Part shown: one piece after another, positions 17,447 to 24,710 of the stretch
Layout of the letters: each line of letters begins with the position of its first letter
How positions within the stretch are numbered: position 1 is the stretch's first letter
Origin: Neorhizobium vignae
GTDB lineage: Bacteria > Pseudomonadota > Alphaproteobacteria > Rhizobiales > Rhizobiaceae
Reading direction: 5' to 3'
Length of the DNA stretch: 64,000 bases
Assembly (NCBI RefSeq): GCF_000732195.1
Contig: NZ_JNNU01000014.1
Location: 97,445 to 161,444 of the forward strand
Program-made: the position numbers and the translations under genes
The notes under the pieces: generated by a model
What the model was told of the DNA's origin: nothing
Databases searched by the model: none
The model's input: only the letters and a program-made list of their open reading frames with translations

Positions 17447-17462
17447 CGAGCCCTAGCCCCGA
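17447..17462 (+). repeat. Shared leader element, copy 2
   Basis: CGAGCCCTAGCCCCGA differs at two positions from the copies at 11880 and 18367. It sits 18 nt before the ATG at 17481, again just before an AGGAGG ribosome site. Confidence 0.55.
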
Positions 17463-17480
17463 CGAATAAGGAGGGGCGCG

Positions 17481-17708
17481 ATGTCTTCACGATCCTCGCA
17501 TCCGAATTTCCAGCTTTATTTCCAGAAGATGCTGACCGACAGTCAGCCTGAGGCTGAACAAGCCACGGAAGGCTGCCCGGACGGGCCGGCCCTGCATGCC
17601 ATCTTCCGGGATATGCTGATCCGGGGGGTGCCACTGACAGGTTCGGAGATTTGGCTTGAAGGCATCCGGGCCACCGGCGTTCCGAAAAAGCGCCCGGGCT
17701 CCAACTAG
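17481..17708 (+). CDS. Small hypothetical 'MSS' protein
   Basis: A 75-residue soluble protein (MSSRSSHPNFQLYFQKMLTD...). A helical middle (GPALHAIFRDMLIRGVPLTG) is followed by a basic proline-containing tail. The family is not recognised. The start is firm because AGGAGG lies just upstream. It shares a leader element and the ATGTCTTC start region with the genes at 11866 and 18351, although the proteins are otherwise unlike, so common control is suspected. Confidence 0.7.
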   Translation: MSSRSSHPNFQLYFQKMLTDSQPEAEQATEGCPDGPALHAIFRDMLIRGVPLTGSEIWLEGIRATGVPKKRPGSN

Positions 17709-17844
17709 ATCGGTTTCGGCCTTCCTCGGAAAATACAGTCCGCCATGCGCCGCCGCGAAAATCCAGGCGATGCGATCTTCAGCGAGGATCAAGGACAAAG
17801 ACTGCGTTGGAGGCGTCGTGGCACGGCGCCTCCTTGTCAAAGCG

Positions 17845-17985
17845 CTACTTCGGCTTCTTGCCCAAGGTAAGGCCGCTGCCGGCGAGCTTGACCTGTGCCC
17901 CTGCGGGCGCGACCGTCACTGCGGCGGCCTTGTCTTTTTTCGGTTTGCGAGTTTCGCGGTTACTTCGTACCTGGCCTTTAGCCAT
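17845..17985 (-). CDS. Small lysine-rich protein
   Basis: A 46-residue strongly basic protein beginning MAKGQVRSNRETRKPKKDK and ending in a Gly/Lys tail. I have seen similar short proteins annotated in rhizobial genomes as hypothetical; the function is unknown, with nucleic-acid or ribosome association plausible from charge alone. The start at 17985 has AGGAGG upstream (the leader ends CCCCAGGAGGACAAA). A perfect 7 bp hairpin (GGAGGCG / CGCCTCC, 17808-17832) lies downstream and may end the transcript. Confidence 0.72.
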   Translation of the reverse strand: MAKGQVRSNRETRKPKKDKAAAVTVAPAGAQVKLAGSGLTLGKKPK

Positions 17986-18096
17986 TTTGTCCTCCTGGGG
18001 CGGCGATGGATCGTGGAGAGTGAAGTCTTGTTCGGCCGACAGGCATGCAAAGCGTGAAATGACGGATTGCAAAACCTTCCCTTGCCAGCCGAAGCA

Positions 18097-18351
18097 TCAA
18101 AGCTGCGATAGTGCGGTATCTCTGTGTTTGCTCAACGAAGCCGATATTGCGGCCCCAAAGCTCTTTTCGGGATGATCGCCAAAACGCGCAAGCATGATGG
18201 CAGCCCCCGTTGTGCCGATCCGGCCGGCGACAGGCATGCCACTTGGCTGCATATGCTCGCCGAATTGATGGAGTTCGATATTTTCCCGATACCCGGGGCC
18301 GCTGACGCGGACCAGATTGCGGGAGGTGGACTGAGAGAATTCGGAAGACAT
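18097..18351 (-). CDS. Small hypothetical 'MSS' protein with shared leader
   Basis: An 84-residue soluble protein (MSSEFSQSTSRNLVRVSGPG...). A weak N-terminal resemblance to the 47-residue protein at 11866 can be seen (Gln/Ser-rich start, then R/HxxGYxxx), but it has no membrane span. The family is not recognised. The start is firm because AGGAGG lies upstream, and the 16-mer leader element ends 15 nt before the ATG. A TATATAAAG on the minus strand near 18408 could be its -10 region. Confidence 0.65.
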   Translation of the reverse strand: MSSEFSQSTSRNLVRVSGPGYRENIELHQFGEHMQPSGMPVAGRIGTTGAAIMLARFGDHPEKSFGAAISASLSKHRDTALSQL

Positions 18352-18366
18352 GACGTCCTCCTTTCA

Positions 18367-18382
18367 TTGGGGCCAGGGCTCG
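18367..18382 (-). repeat. Shared leader element, copy 3
   Basis: On the minus strand this reads CGAGCCCTGGCCCCAA, identical to the copy at 11880 although it is 6.5 kb away and followed by an unrelated coding sequence. Confidence 0.6.
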
Positions 18383-18646
18383 GGAATCCCGAAGCAGCAG
18401 TGCACTTTATATAGCTGCGGGAGTTGCCATCATGCGCCTGACTTGCGCCAAACGCAATGTGGCAGGTTGCGAGAAATGCCTTGCTCAAGACATAGTTGAC
18501 CGGTAGGGGTTACCATCGAAATTGGTTGTCGAGCTTCGTTTTCACGCCTTTTGCGTTCGAGCTGATCTTTCCTTTCAAAATCGATCTCTTTTGTCGCCGG
18601 CATTTTGCCGGACGGCGACCTGTGTTCGATTGGAAGGACCATCTTG

Positions 18647-18856
18647 ATGAACAGCGGAATCGTAAAATTTTTCAACACTTCCAAGGGTTTCGGTTTCATC
18701 CAGCCCGCCGACGGATCGACGGACGTGTTCGTCCATATCTCGGCCGTCGAGCGCTCGGGGATGACCTATCTGGCCGAAGGCCAGAAGGTGAGTTTCGATG
18801 TCGTGCGGGACAACCGCACCGGCAAGAATGCAGCTGAAAATCTGCAGATCGCTTAA
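18647..18856 (+). CDS. Cold-shock domain protein (second copy)
   Basis: A 69-residue CspA-family OB-fold protein. It keeps the RNA-binding patches KGFGFIQP and VFVHISAVE but differs from the 14197 gene in its opening (MNSGIVKFFNTSKG) and C-terminus (NLQIA). The start at 18647 follows GGAAGGACC. It is monocistronic, with the small GGGH protein gene downstream. Because the two csp genes lie on opposite strands 4 kb apart with different promoters, they are probably controlled separately. Confidence 0.93.
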   Translation: MNSGIVKFFNTSKGFGFIQPADGSTDVFVHISAVERSGMTYLAEGQKVSFDVVRDNRTGKNAAENLQIA

Positions 18857-18966
18857 AGCCAAAGCCAAATTCGGGCTCCGGTCGCGGATGTACCGACACG
18901 GACCGTAAGCGGTCGGGAGGCACAATTCCTCTCGGCCTTTTGTTATTGGATAATGAAAGAATTTCC

Positions 18967-19137
18967 ATGAAAAAGACGGATGCAGAGCAGCAGGTAAAAC
19001 GCGCCCAGCGCCAGGTGGCCAACACAAGCGGCGGCGGCCATCTCGGCGGCACCAACCATGGTCAGGGCTATGACGCCAAGACCTCTTCCGCCAAGGGCAA
19101 GGCCGACAAGGGCCGCAAGGCCGGCGGCAAGAACTAA
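18967..19137 (+). CDS. Small Gly/Lys-rich hypothetical protein
   Basis: A 56-residue hydrophilic protein (MKKTDAEQQVKRAQRQVANT...) with a glycine/histidine patch (SGGGHLGGTNHGQGYD) and a lysine-rich tail. It is probably intrinsically disordered. GAAAGAA precedes the ATG. It lies 110 bp downstream of the second csp gene, so co-transcription is possible. The function is unknown. Confidence 0.6.
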   Translation: MKKTDAEQQVKRAQRQVANTSGGGHLGGTNHGQGYDAKTSSAKGKADKGRKAGGKN

Positions 19138-19262
19138 CGATCCAGTGATGCGGGCCGAGGGGCACTTCGGCCCGTTTCCGCGGTCGGACCTGTCCGTTCC
19201 GCGCAAGCCCGCGTCTTCCAAATCCATGCCGGTCATCGCACCGTCGGCGCACACAATTTGGA

Positions 19263-19436
19263 TCACTTGCGTTTGGGAGCGACCGGCCCTTTCTCCGGTT
19301 TCTGGGGATGGCCCGGTGCAATGGGATCGCTTGCCGGAAAGGTCTCTTCGAGCGACTCCTCCAGGTAAGCGTCCTGCTCCTTGGCGATATCCTTGGCAGA
19401 CGTTCCGGGTGAAGGCGCCTCTTTTTTCATTCCCAT
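19263..19436 (-). CDS. Small protein with EETFPASDP motif
   Basis: A 57-residue soluble acidic-then-basic protein. It contains LEESLEETFPASDPIAPG, a short motif I recall in several small alphaproteobacterial stress-type proteins and in N-terminal tails of longer ones, without known function. The start at 19436 follows GGGAGA. It has no signal peptide. It lies at the boundary between the small-gene archipelago and the usp gene and is transcribed away from usp. Confidence 0.7.
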   Translation of the reverse strand: MGMKKEAPSPGTSAKDIAKEQDAYLEESLEETFPASDPIAPGHPQKPEKGPVAPKRK

Positions 19437-19621
19437 TTTCGATCTCCCTGGTTGGTCGAGCCGGATAATCCTACTCTCGTTTCTTGGATAGCAGAAGACA
19501 CGATGGCCTCTTGCGGCTGCTGCGTCTCGGCATGACAAAAGCCTTCCCATGACCAGGGACGCCATCTCCGATTCTGGCTGATCCGCGGGCGGGCGCCAGC
19601 AGTTTCGAATTATCGCTCCGA

Positions 19622-19635
19622 TTGACGAAGATCAT
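19622..19635. promoter_or_regulatory. Near-match FNR/FixK-type box upstream of usp
   Basis: TTGACGAAGATCAT differs from TTGA-N6-TCAA only at the last base. Its centre is about 79 bp before the ATG at 19708, the same geometry as the exact boxes in the window. Confidence 0.5.
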
Positions 19636-19707
19636 GGCTGGGGCCCGTGCCGATCCTAGACTTTCCTCCATAGGGCCGATCAAGGCCTCATGCAGAGGAG
19701 ACAGAAA

Positions 19708-20538
19708 ATGTCGTTCAAGACAGTGCTCGCAATGATCGCGAATACGAATCCGACAGCCGATCTCGCCCGCGCCATCGAGATTGCGACCGAACTCGAAGCC
19801 CACCTGTCCGTCGTGATCATCGGCCTTGCCGTGCCGGCAACCATGGGCGATTTTCCGGCTGGCACGGTATGGCTGGACCAGCGTGACGAGGACCTGAGAC
19901 TGCTCGAGGGCATCCGGAAACAGGCGGAAAGCGCCTGCAGGACGAATGGCCTGTCGTTCGATGCCGACGTCCTCTATGCGGAAGGCGTTTTCGTCAGCGA
20001 GGAAATTCATCGCCGCGCACTCTATGCCGATGTGCTGGTGATCGGAGAGGGCGTGCGCCGCGACAGCGTGCTCACCCGGCGGATCGTCGACGGCGGCGTG
20101 TTCGAGGCTCGCCGTCCCCTCCTGCTGGTTCCGAAGGGCCGCAAGACGACGCTAAGACCGCGGCGGATCCTGCTCGCCTGGAATTCCCGCACGGAGGCGG
20201 CTCAGGCCGCACGCGAGGCGCTGGAGATGATGACCTGGGCCGAAGAGGTGCATGTCGTGCTCGTCGATCCGGACAACTCCTATTGCGTCAGCGGCGGTGA
20301 ACCCGGTGCCGACGTTGCCGCCTACCTCGCACGCCACGGCATAAAGGTCCTCGTCGAACAGCTGGCAAGCGGCGGCCGGCTGGTGGAGGACGTGCTCGAA
20401 CGGCATGCGCTGGAGATCGACGCCGACCTCGTCGTCATGGGCGCCTATGGCCATTCGCGGCTGCGCGAACGGGTCTTTGGCGGCGTGACGGCTTCGATCC
20501 TGGAGGACAGCAAGTTCCCGGTCCTGATCGCCCGGTAA
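19708..20538 (+). CDS. Universal stress protein, tandem UspA domains
   Basis: A 276-residue cytoplasmic protein with two UspA-like halves. The C-terminal half carries the ATP-binding signature GAYGHSRLRERVFGGVT (G-x2-G-x9-G-x-T type); the first half is more divergent. USPs of this type bind ATP and support survival under starvation or hypoxia. GAGGAG precedes the start at 19708. A FixK-like near-match lies upstream and an intrinsic terminator downstream, so it is a single-gene unit. The neighbouring CBS and P2-ATPase genes have exact boxes. Confidence 0.9.
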   Translation: MSFKTVLAMIANTNPTADLARAIEIATELEAHLSVVIIGLAVPATMGDFPAGTVWLDQRDEDLRLLEGIRKQAESACRTNGLSFDADVLYAEGVFVSEEIHRRALYADVLVIGEGVRRDSVLTRRIVDGGVFEARRPLLLVPKGRKTTLRPRRILLAWNSRTEAAQAAREALEMMTWAEEVHVVLVDPDNSYCVSGGEPGADVAAYLARHGIKVLVEQLASGGRLVEDVLERHALEIDADLVVMGAYGHSRLRERVFGGVTASILEDSKFPVLIAR

Positions 20539-20556
20539 GACCTGGATACGGTCTTG

Positions 20557-20593
20557 CCCTGTCTCCTGTCAGCGGGCGGGGGACAGGGTTTTT
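20557..20593 (+). terminator. Intrinsic terminator of usp
   Basis: CCCTGTC and GACAGGG pair across an 18 nt loop and are followed by TTTTT, 18 bases past the usp stop. Confidence 0.75.
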
Positions 20594-20655
20594 CGTGTTC
20601 GCGTCCTGCTGCAAAGAGGAAGAGATCGGGCGGGTCTGCCCTCGCAGGCTGGCAC

Positions 20656-20693
20656 AAAAATCCGCCCCAAGGGAGCGAACCCGAAGGGCGGAT
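20656..20693 (-). terminator. Intrinsic terminator of the CBS-BON gene
   Basis: On the minus strand ATCCGCCC and GGGCGGAT form an 8 bp stem with a long loop, followed by TTTTT, 20-odd bases past the CBS gene stop. Confidence 0.75.
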
Positions 20694-20714
20694 CGGAAAG
20701 AGGCTGCTCGCCTC

Positions 20715-21377
20715 CTATTGAGCGTGCTGCTGCGGAGGCGTTTGTGTGACGACGCCGCCGACGCCGGCAATCCCTGAGGCCAGGATGCGTATGGCCTCCT
20801 GCTCCGCATCGGACCCGATCTTGCCAATGATCTCCACGACCGAATCCCGCACCCTGACGTCGATCCTGTCCTTGCCCAGTCCGAGTTCCGCCAGCAACCG
20901 CGTCGCGACGGCGAGTTGCAGCGCATCGTCGCCCCGGGCGATCACATCCGGTGTGGCGATCTCGGTCTTGAGGACATCGCGACGGCTGACGATCCCCACG
21001 AGCATGCCATTGTCGAGGACAGGGATCCGCTTGACGGCGTGGAGGCGCATCAGCGCGACGATCTCGGCGACGCTGGCTTCCGGCGCCACACTGACGACCT
21101 TGCGGCTCATGCAGTCCTCGACCTTCAACCCGTGCGCCCTGACGTAGTTTTTGAAGAATGCGGGATCGCTATTGTCCGGAGCTGCCTTCGGAGAGAGGTT
21201 GAATTCGTGCCGTTTCAGAATGTCTCCTTCTGTGAGCATTCCGCACAAAGTCCCCCGATCGTCGATCACGGGCAGGCCGCTTATGTCGTTGTCGATCAAC
21301 ATCTGGATCGCGTGTTTGAGGCTGGTTCCGGGGCTGACGTGAACCACCGTGGTCGTCATCAAGTCTTTGGCAAGCAT
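20715..21377 (-). CDS. CBS-domain pair with C-terminal BON domain
   Basis: A 220-residue soluble protein. Two CBS motifs (about 7-60 and 85-140; for example SGLPVIDDRGTLCGMLTEGD and KRIPVLDNGMLVGIVSRRD) form an adenosine-ligand-sensing Bateman module. The last 70 residues (IDVRVRDSVVEIIGKIGSD) match a BON domain. Such proteins usually sense AMP, ATP or SAM. AGGAGC precedes the ATG. An exact FixK-type box is centred 76 bp upstream. It is convergent with usp; the M. tuberculosis DosR protein Hrp1 also has a CBS pair but no BON domain as far as I recall. Confidence 0.88.
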   Translation of the reverse strand: MLAKDLMTTTVVHVSPGTSLKHAIQMLIDNDISGLPVIDDRGTLCGMLTEGDILKRHEFNLSPKAAPDNSDPAFFKNYVRAHGLKVEDCMSRKVVSVAPEASVAEIVALMRLHAVKRIPVLDNGMLVGIVSRRDVLKTEIATPDVIARGDDALQLAVATRLLAELGLGKDRIDVRVRDSVVEIIGKIGSDAEQEAIRILASGIAGVGGVVTQTPPQQHAQ

Positions 21378-21446
21378 CCTGTGCTCCTGTGGTTGTAATC
21401 ATCCGTCGCTTCGTCCCGAGCTTGTCCCATCGCCTCCGCGCCGACC

Positions 21447-21460
21447 TTGACATAGCGCAA
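21447..21460. promoter_or_regulatory. FNR/FixK-type box upstream of CBS-BON gene
   Basis: TTGACATAGCGCAA fits TTGA-N6-GCAA and is nearly the same as the pta/pyk box. It lies in the 107 bp gap between the CBS gene start and the end of the P-type ATPase gene. Confidence 0.7.
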
Positions 21461-21484
21461 TCCCGACGGGCGTGCGTGCGATAC

Positions 21485-24160
21485 TCAGGCCAGGCTCGTT
21501 CTACGGAGGCGCCATTTGTCGAATTCGGTGACAACCAGGATCGAGGAGGCGGCAAGCAGCATCAACGCCCACTCGGCAAACGAGATCGGCGCGAGATCGA
21601 GGGTTTCGCGAAACCAGGGGATATACATTGCCGAAATATGGATGGCCTGGGCCGCGATGACAGTCAGGATCAGCAGCGGGTTGCCGAAAAAATTCAACGA
21701 GAAGATCGATCGGCGCTCCGAGCGGCTGGTGAAGGTCTGGACGTTTTCGAACAGCACGAACAGCAGCAGCAGCAGGTTGCGCGCCTGCGAAATCTCGTAG
21801 CCCTGATATAGCAGATAGGAGAAGATCGCGAAACCGCCGCCGCCGATGACCAGCGTCGACTGGACGATTCGTCGGATCATCAAACGGTCGAAGATCGGCT
21901 CCTTCGGGCGGCGCGGCGGTCGTGCCAGCTCATCCCCTTCAGGTTTTTCGCCGGCAAGCGCGACATCCTGGATGCCGTTGGTGACGAGATTGAGCCAGAG
22001 CAGCTGCACCGGAAGCAGCGGCATGGGCAGCCCGAGCGGGATTGCCAGCAGGAAGAGCAGCATTTCCGCAGCACCCGTCGCGGTGAGCATGAGGATCACC
22101 TTGCGGATGTTGGAATAAGCGGTGCGGCCTTCGCGGATGCCGCTGACGATTGACGCGAAATTGTCGTCGGTGACGACGATGTCGGCGCTTTCCTTGGCGA
22201 CTTCCGTTCCCTTGCGGCCCATCGCCACCCCCACATGGGCGTGTTTCAGGGCGGGGGCGTCGTTTATGCCGTCGCCGGTGACGGCCACGAAGTGGCCGTT
22301 GCGGGCGAGCGACAGCACGATCGCGAGCTTCTGCGCCGGTGCCACCCGGGCATAGATTCGCGCCCGTCCGGTCAGCTCGTCGAGCGTATCCGGACCGGCT
22401 TCCTCGGCCTTGCCGACATCGGCACCGCTGGTGATCTGGTCGGGCAGGAACCGCAATCCGGCCTCCGAGGCAATGGCGCCAGCGGTCTTCGGGTCGTCGC
22501 CGGTCACCATCACCACCGTCACACCGGCCGAATAGCAGTCCCGGATCGCCTGTGGAACTTCCGGACGGATCGGATCCTGCATGCCGGCAAGGCCGAGAAA
22601 CACCAGGTCGACCAGGTGATGGTAACCGAAGGTCTCGTCAGAACCGCCGCGGATTTCTCCTTCCGCAAAGGCGAGCACCCTGAGGCCACGCTCCGCCATC
22701 TCCTCCTTTTGCCGGAGAAGCGTCTCGCGGTCGATCGGCACGATGCCGTTGCCGGCGTCCATCCGGTCCGCCATGTCGATCAGGGTTTCCGCCGCCCCCT
22801 TGACGAAGATGCGTACCCGCTCGCCCCGGCGATGGAAGGAGGCGGCATATTTGAGGTCCGGCTCATAAGGAATGCGCGCGATCAGCGGGTAATCGTCCTT
22901 CATCGCCTCCTGCTCGAGCCCGGCCTTGCGGGCTGCAGCCAGGAGAGCGATATCGACCGTATCGCCGACGCCTTTCCAGCCGTCCGCCTGGCGGGTGAGA
23001 CCACCCTCATTGGGCAGAACCGCTGCCTTCAGCAGTCTCCCGGCACGATCGCGCGCCTCCGCCGGGCCGAGGTTGGACCCGCGGATTTCGCAGGTATCGA
23101 GATCAATGCCGGCATCGAGCATGAGTTCGCTGCCGTCGGGAAGGCGAATATCGGTGACGGTCAGCTCGTTGAGGGTCAGCGTTCCCGTCTTGTCGGTGGC
23201 GATCATCGTACAGGAACCGAGCGACTCGACCGCCGGCATGCGGCGGACAATGACGTTACGCTTGGCCATGCGGCGCATGCTGATCGCCAGCGCGATCGAG
23301 ATCGCGATCGGCAGGCCCTCCGGGATGGCGCTGACCGCAAGTCCGACCGACATCATGAACAGGTCGTCCCAGGCTAGCCCGCGAAACAGGCCAACGGCGA
23401 CGAGGACGACGGAGGCGAGGCCGACGCTCCAGGCGATCATGTTCGAAAAATGCTTCAGCCGGATCAGCAGCGGCGGCTGGGAGGTCGACGCCTTGCCGAT
23501 ATCGGCAGCGATCCTGCCGATCTCGGTCGAAAGGCCAGTCGCAACCACCAGACCGGTGCCGCGACCGCGCGTGACGAGGCTGCCCGCAAATGCAAGGCCG
23601 GATTTCCTGTTCTCGTTCGACGCCCCTATGGCGGTGAGGGTCTTGCGCGCCGGTGCGGATTCGCCTGTCAGCAGCGACTCGTCGCAGAGCAGGTCATTGG
23701 TCTCGAACAGCTCGATGTCGGCCGGGATGCGGCCGCCGGCCTCGATCCGGATGACGTCGCCCGGAACCACCAGGCGCGCCTCGATCTCCTGGGTGATCCC
23801 GTCGCGGACGACGGTCGCAAACGGCTGCTCCAGACTGCGCAAGGCCGCCGCAGCACGGCCGGCGGAATGTTCCTGGATACCGCCGATCACGCCGTTCAAC
23901 ACCAGCACGACACCGATGAACACGGCATCTTCCGCCTCGCTGACCAGAAGCGAGACTGCTGCCGCGATCAGCAGGATATAGATCAGCGGGCTGCGGAATT
24001 GCGCGATGAAGATCAGGAACAGGGACGGCGCCTTGGGCTCAGGAAGGCGATTCTGCCCGAATTGCGCCAGCCGCGCGGCCGCTTCGATGCCGCTCAGCCC
24101 CTCGCGGACCATATCGTTCTGCTCGGGTTTACGATGGACGGAGACTGAATTGGCGGGCAT
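21485..24160 (-). CDS. P2-type cation-transporting ATPase
   Basis: An 891-residue inner-membrane pump. The phosphorylation motif DKTGTLT has its Asp at about residue 323. LTGES marks the actuator domain, and TGDGINDAPALK the hinge. Helix 4 has IPEGLPIA and helix 6 has NLVTNGIQD, which place it among P2 (Ca2+/Na+-type) ATPases rather than heavy-metal P1 pumps; there is no N-terminal CxxC domain. ATG 24160 was preferred over GTG 24166 because GGAG lies 5 nt upstream. An exact FNR-type box lies upstream. CtpF, of the DosR regulon, belongs to the same class. The transported ion is undetermined. Confidence 0.92.
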   Translation of the reverse strand: MPANSVSVHRKPEQNDMVREGLSGIEAAARLAQFGQNRLPEPKAPSLFLIFIAQFRSPLIYILLIAAAVSLLVSEAEDAVFIGVVLVLNGVIGGIQEHSAGRAAAALRSLEQPFATVVRDGITQEIEARLVVPGDVIRIEAGGRIPADIELFETNDLLCDESLLTGESAPARKTLTAIGASNENRKSGLAFAGSLVTRGRGTGLVVATGLSTEIGRIAADIGKASTSQPPLLIRLKHFSNMIAWSVGLASVVLVAVGLFRGLAWDDLFMMSVGLAVSAIPEGLPIAISIALAISMRRMAKRNVIVRRMPAVESLGSCTMIATDKTGTLTLNELTVTDIRLPDGSELMLDAGIDLDTCEIRGSNLGPAEARDRAGRLLKAAVLPNEGGLTRQADGWKGVGDTVDIALLAAARKAGLEQEAMKDDYPLIARIPYEPDLKYAASFHRRGERVRIFVKGAAETLIDMADRMDAGNGIVPIDRETLLRQKEEMAERGLRVLAFAEGEIRGGSDETFGYHHLVDLVFLGLAGMQDPIRPEVPQAIRDCYSAGVTVVMVTGDDPKTAGAIASEAGLRFLPDQITSGADVGKAEEAGPDTLDELTGRARIYARVAPAQKLAIVLSLARNGHFVAVTGDGINDAPALKHAHVGVAMGRKGTEVAKESADIVVTDDNFASIVSGIREGRTAYSNIRKVILMLTATGAAEMLLFLLAIPLGLPMPLLPVQLLWLNLVTNGIQDVALAGEKPEGDELARPPRRPKEPIFDRLMIRRIVQSTLVIGGGGFAIFSYLLYQGYEISQARNLLLLLFVLFENVQTFTSRSERRSIFSLNFFGNPLLILTVIAAQAIHISAMYIPWFRETLDLAPISFAEWALMLLAASSILVVTEFDKWRLRRTSLA

Positions 24161-24247
24161 AGGCACTCCAGATCAAACTGCACCGCCATCATCGGGGAAC
24201 GGGGCGGGGTTCGATCCTAGAGGATAACCTGTAAAGTTGCCCGGCAA

Positions 24248-24261
24248 TTGATGTCTGTCAA
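24248..24261. promoter_or_regulatory. FNR/FixK-type box upstream of P2-ATPase gene
   Basis: TTGATGTCTGTCAA matches TTGAT-N4-(G)TCAA, the classical FNR form. Its centre is about 94 bp upstream of the ATG at 24160. Confidence 0.7.
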
Positions 24262-24358
24262 CGTGGGAGTGTGTCCTGGTCGCTGCGCCGGCCGCCGATC
24301 GAACGATATCAGCGGCACCAAAGTGGTTGAAACGCTTTCAGGAGATTTCGAGGAAATT

Positions 24359-24432
24359 TGGCTGGGGAACCTGGATTCGAACCAAGATTAACGGAGTCAG
24401 AGTCCGTCGTTCTACCGTTGAACTATTCCCCA
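24359..24432 (-). tRNA. tRNA-Gln (anticodon CTG)
   Basis: The 74 nt cloverleaf includes an encoded CCA end. The 7 bp acceptor stem is TGGGGAA / TTCCCCA, the D arm is GTTC-AACGGTA-GAAC, the anticodon arm is ACGGA-CTCTGAC-TCCGT, and the T arm is CTTGG-TTCGAAT-CCAGG. The loop puts CTG at positions 34-36 after U33, so it reads CAG (Gln). A promoter-like TTGCAA-N16-TATAAG lies upstream. Confidence 0.96.
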
Positions 24433-24471
24433 GCAGGGCGCGCCGGGGAATGCCCGGGCCGGTGTGCGGCG

Positions 24472-24499
24472 CTTATAAACAAAAGCGGGCGGATTGCAA
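24472..24499 (-). promoter_or_regulatory. Promoter of tRNA-Gln
   Basis: On the minus strand TTGCAA (24499-24494) and TATAAG (24477-24472) are separated by 16 bp. The predicted start is about 33 nt before the mature tRNA 5' end. Confidence 0.6.
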
Positions 24500-24710
24500 A
24501 TACCGATTTCGAAAAAAATCGATGCTGCGGAAGCTTTCTCGTCGCCGCTGAGGAAAAGCTCAAAAACCGGCTGATGACGGGTCCATGACGCGGGCGGCAA
24601 AAAGCCGTTGGCGAAAACGCCACCGCCTGTTATCTTCGCACCAACGAAACAATCAGACGCCAGCGGCATACCTCCAAGAGGCCTTGCGCGGCGAGATGGA
24701 CATATAAGTG

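Noticed and set aside
18443..18457. TTGCGCCAAACGCAA as a FixK-type box
   Set aside because: The spacer is 7 nt and the half-sites (TTGC/GCAA) fit poorly; also it does not sit at the usual distance from the nearest start.
11383..19436. EcfG (GGAAC-N16/17-CGTT) general-stress promoters before the small genes
   Set aside because: I looked upstream of each and found no convincing pair; the closest (GGGAC...CGTT near 16925) has a mismatch and 18 bp spacing.
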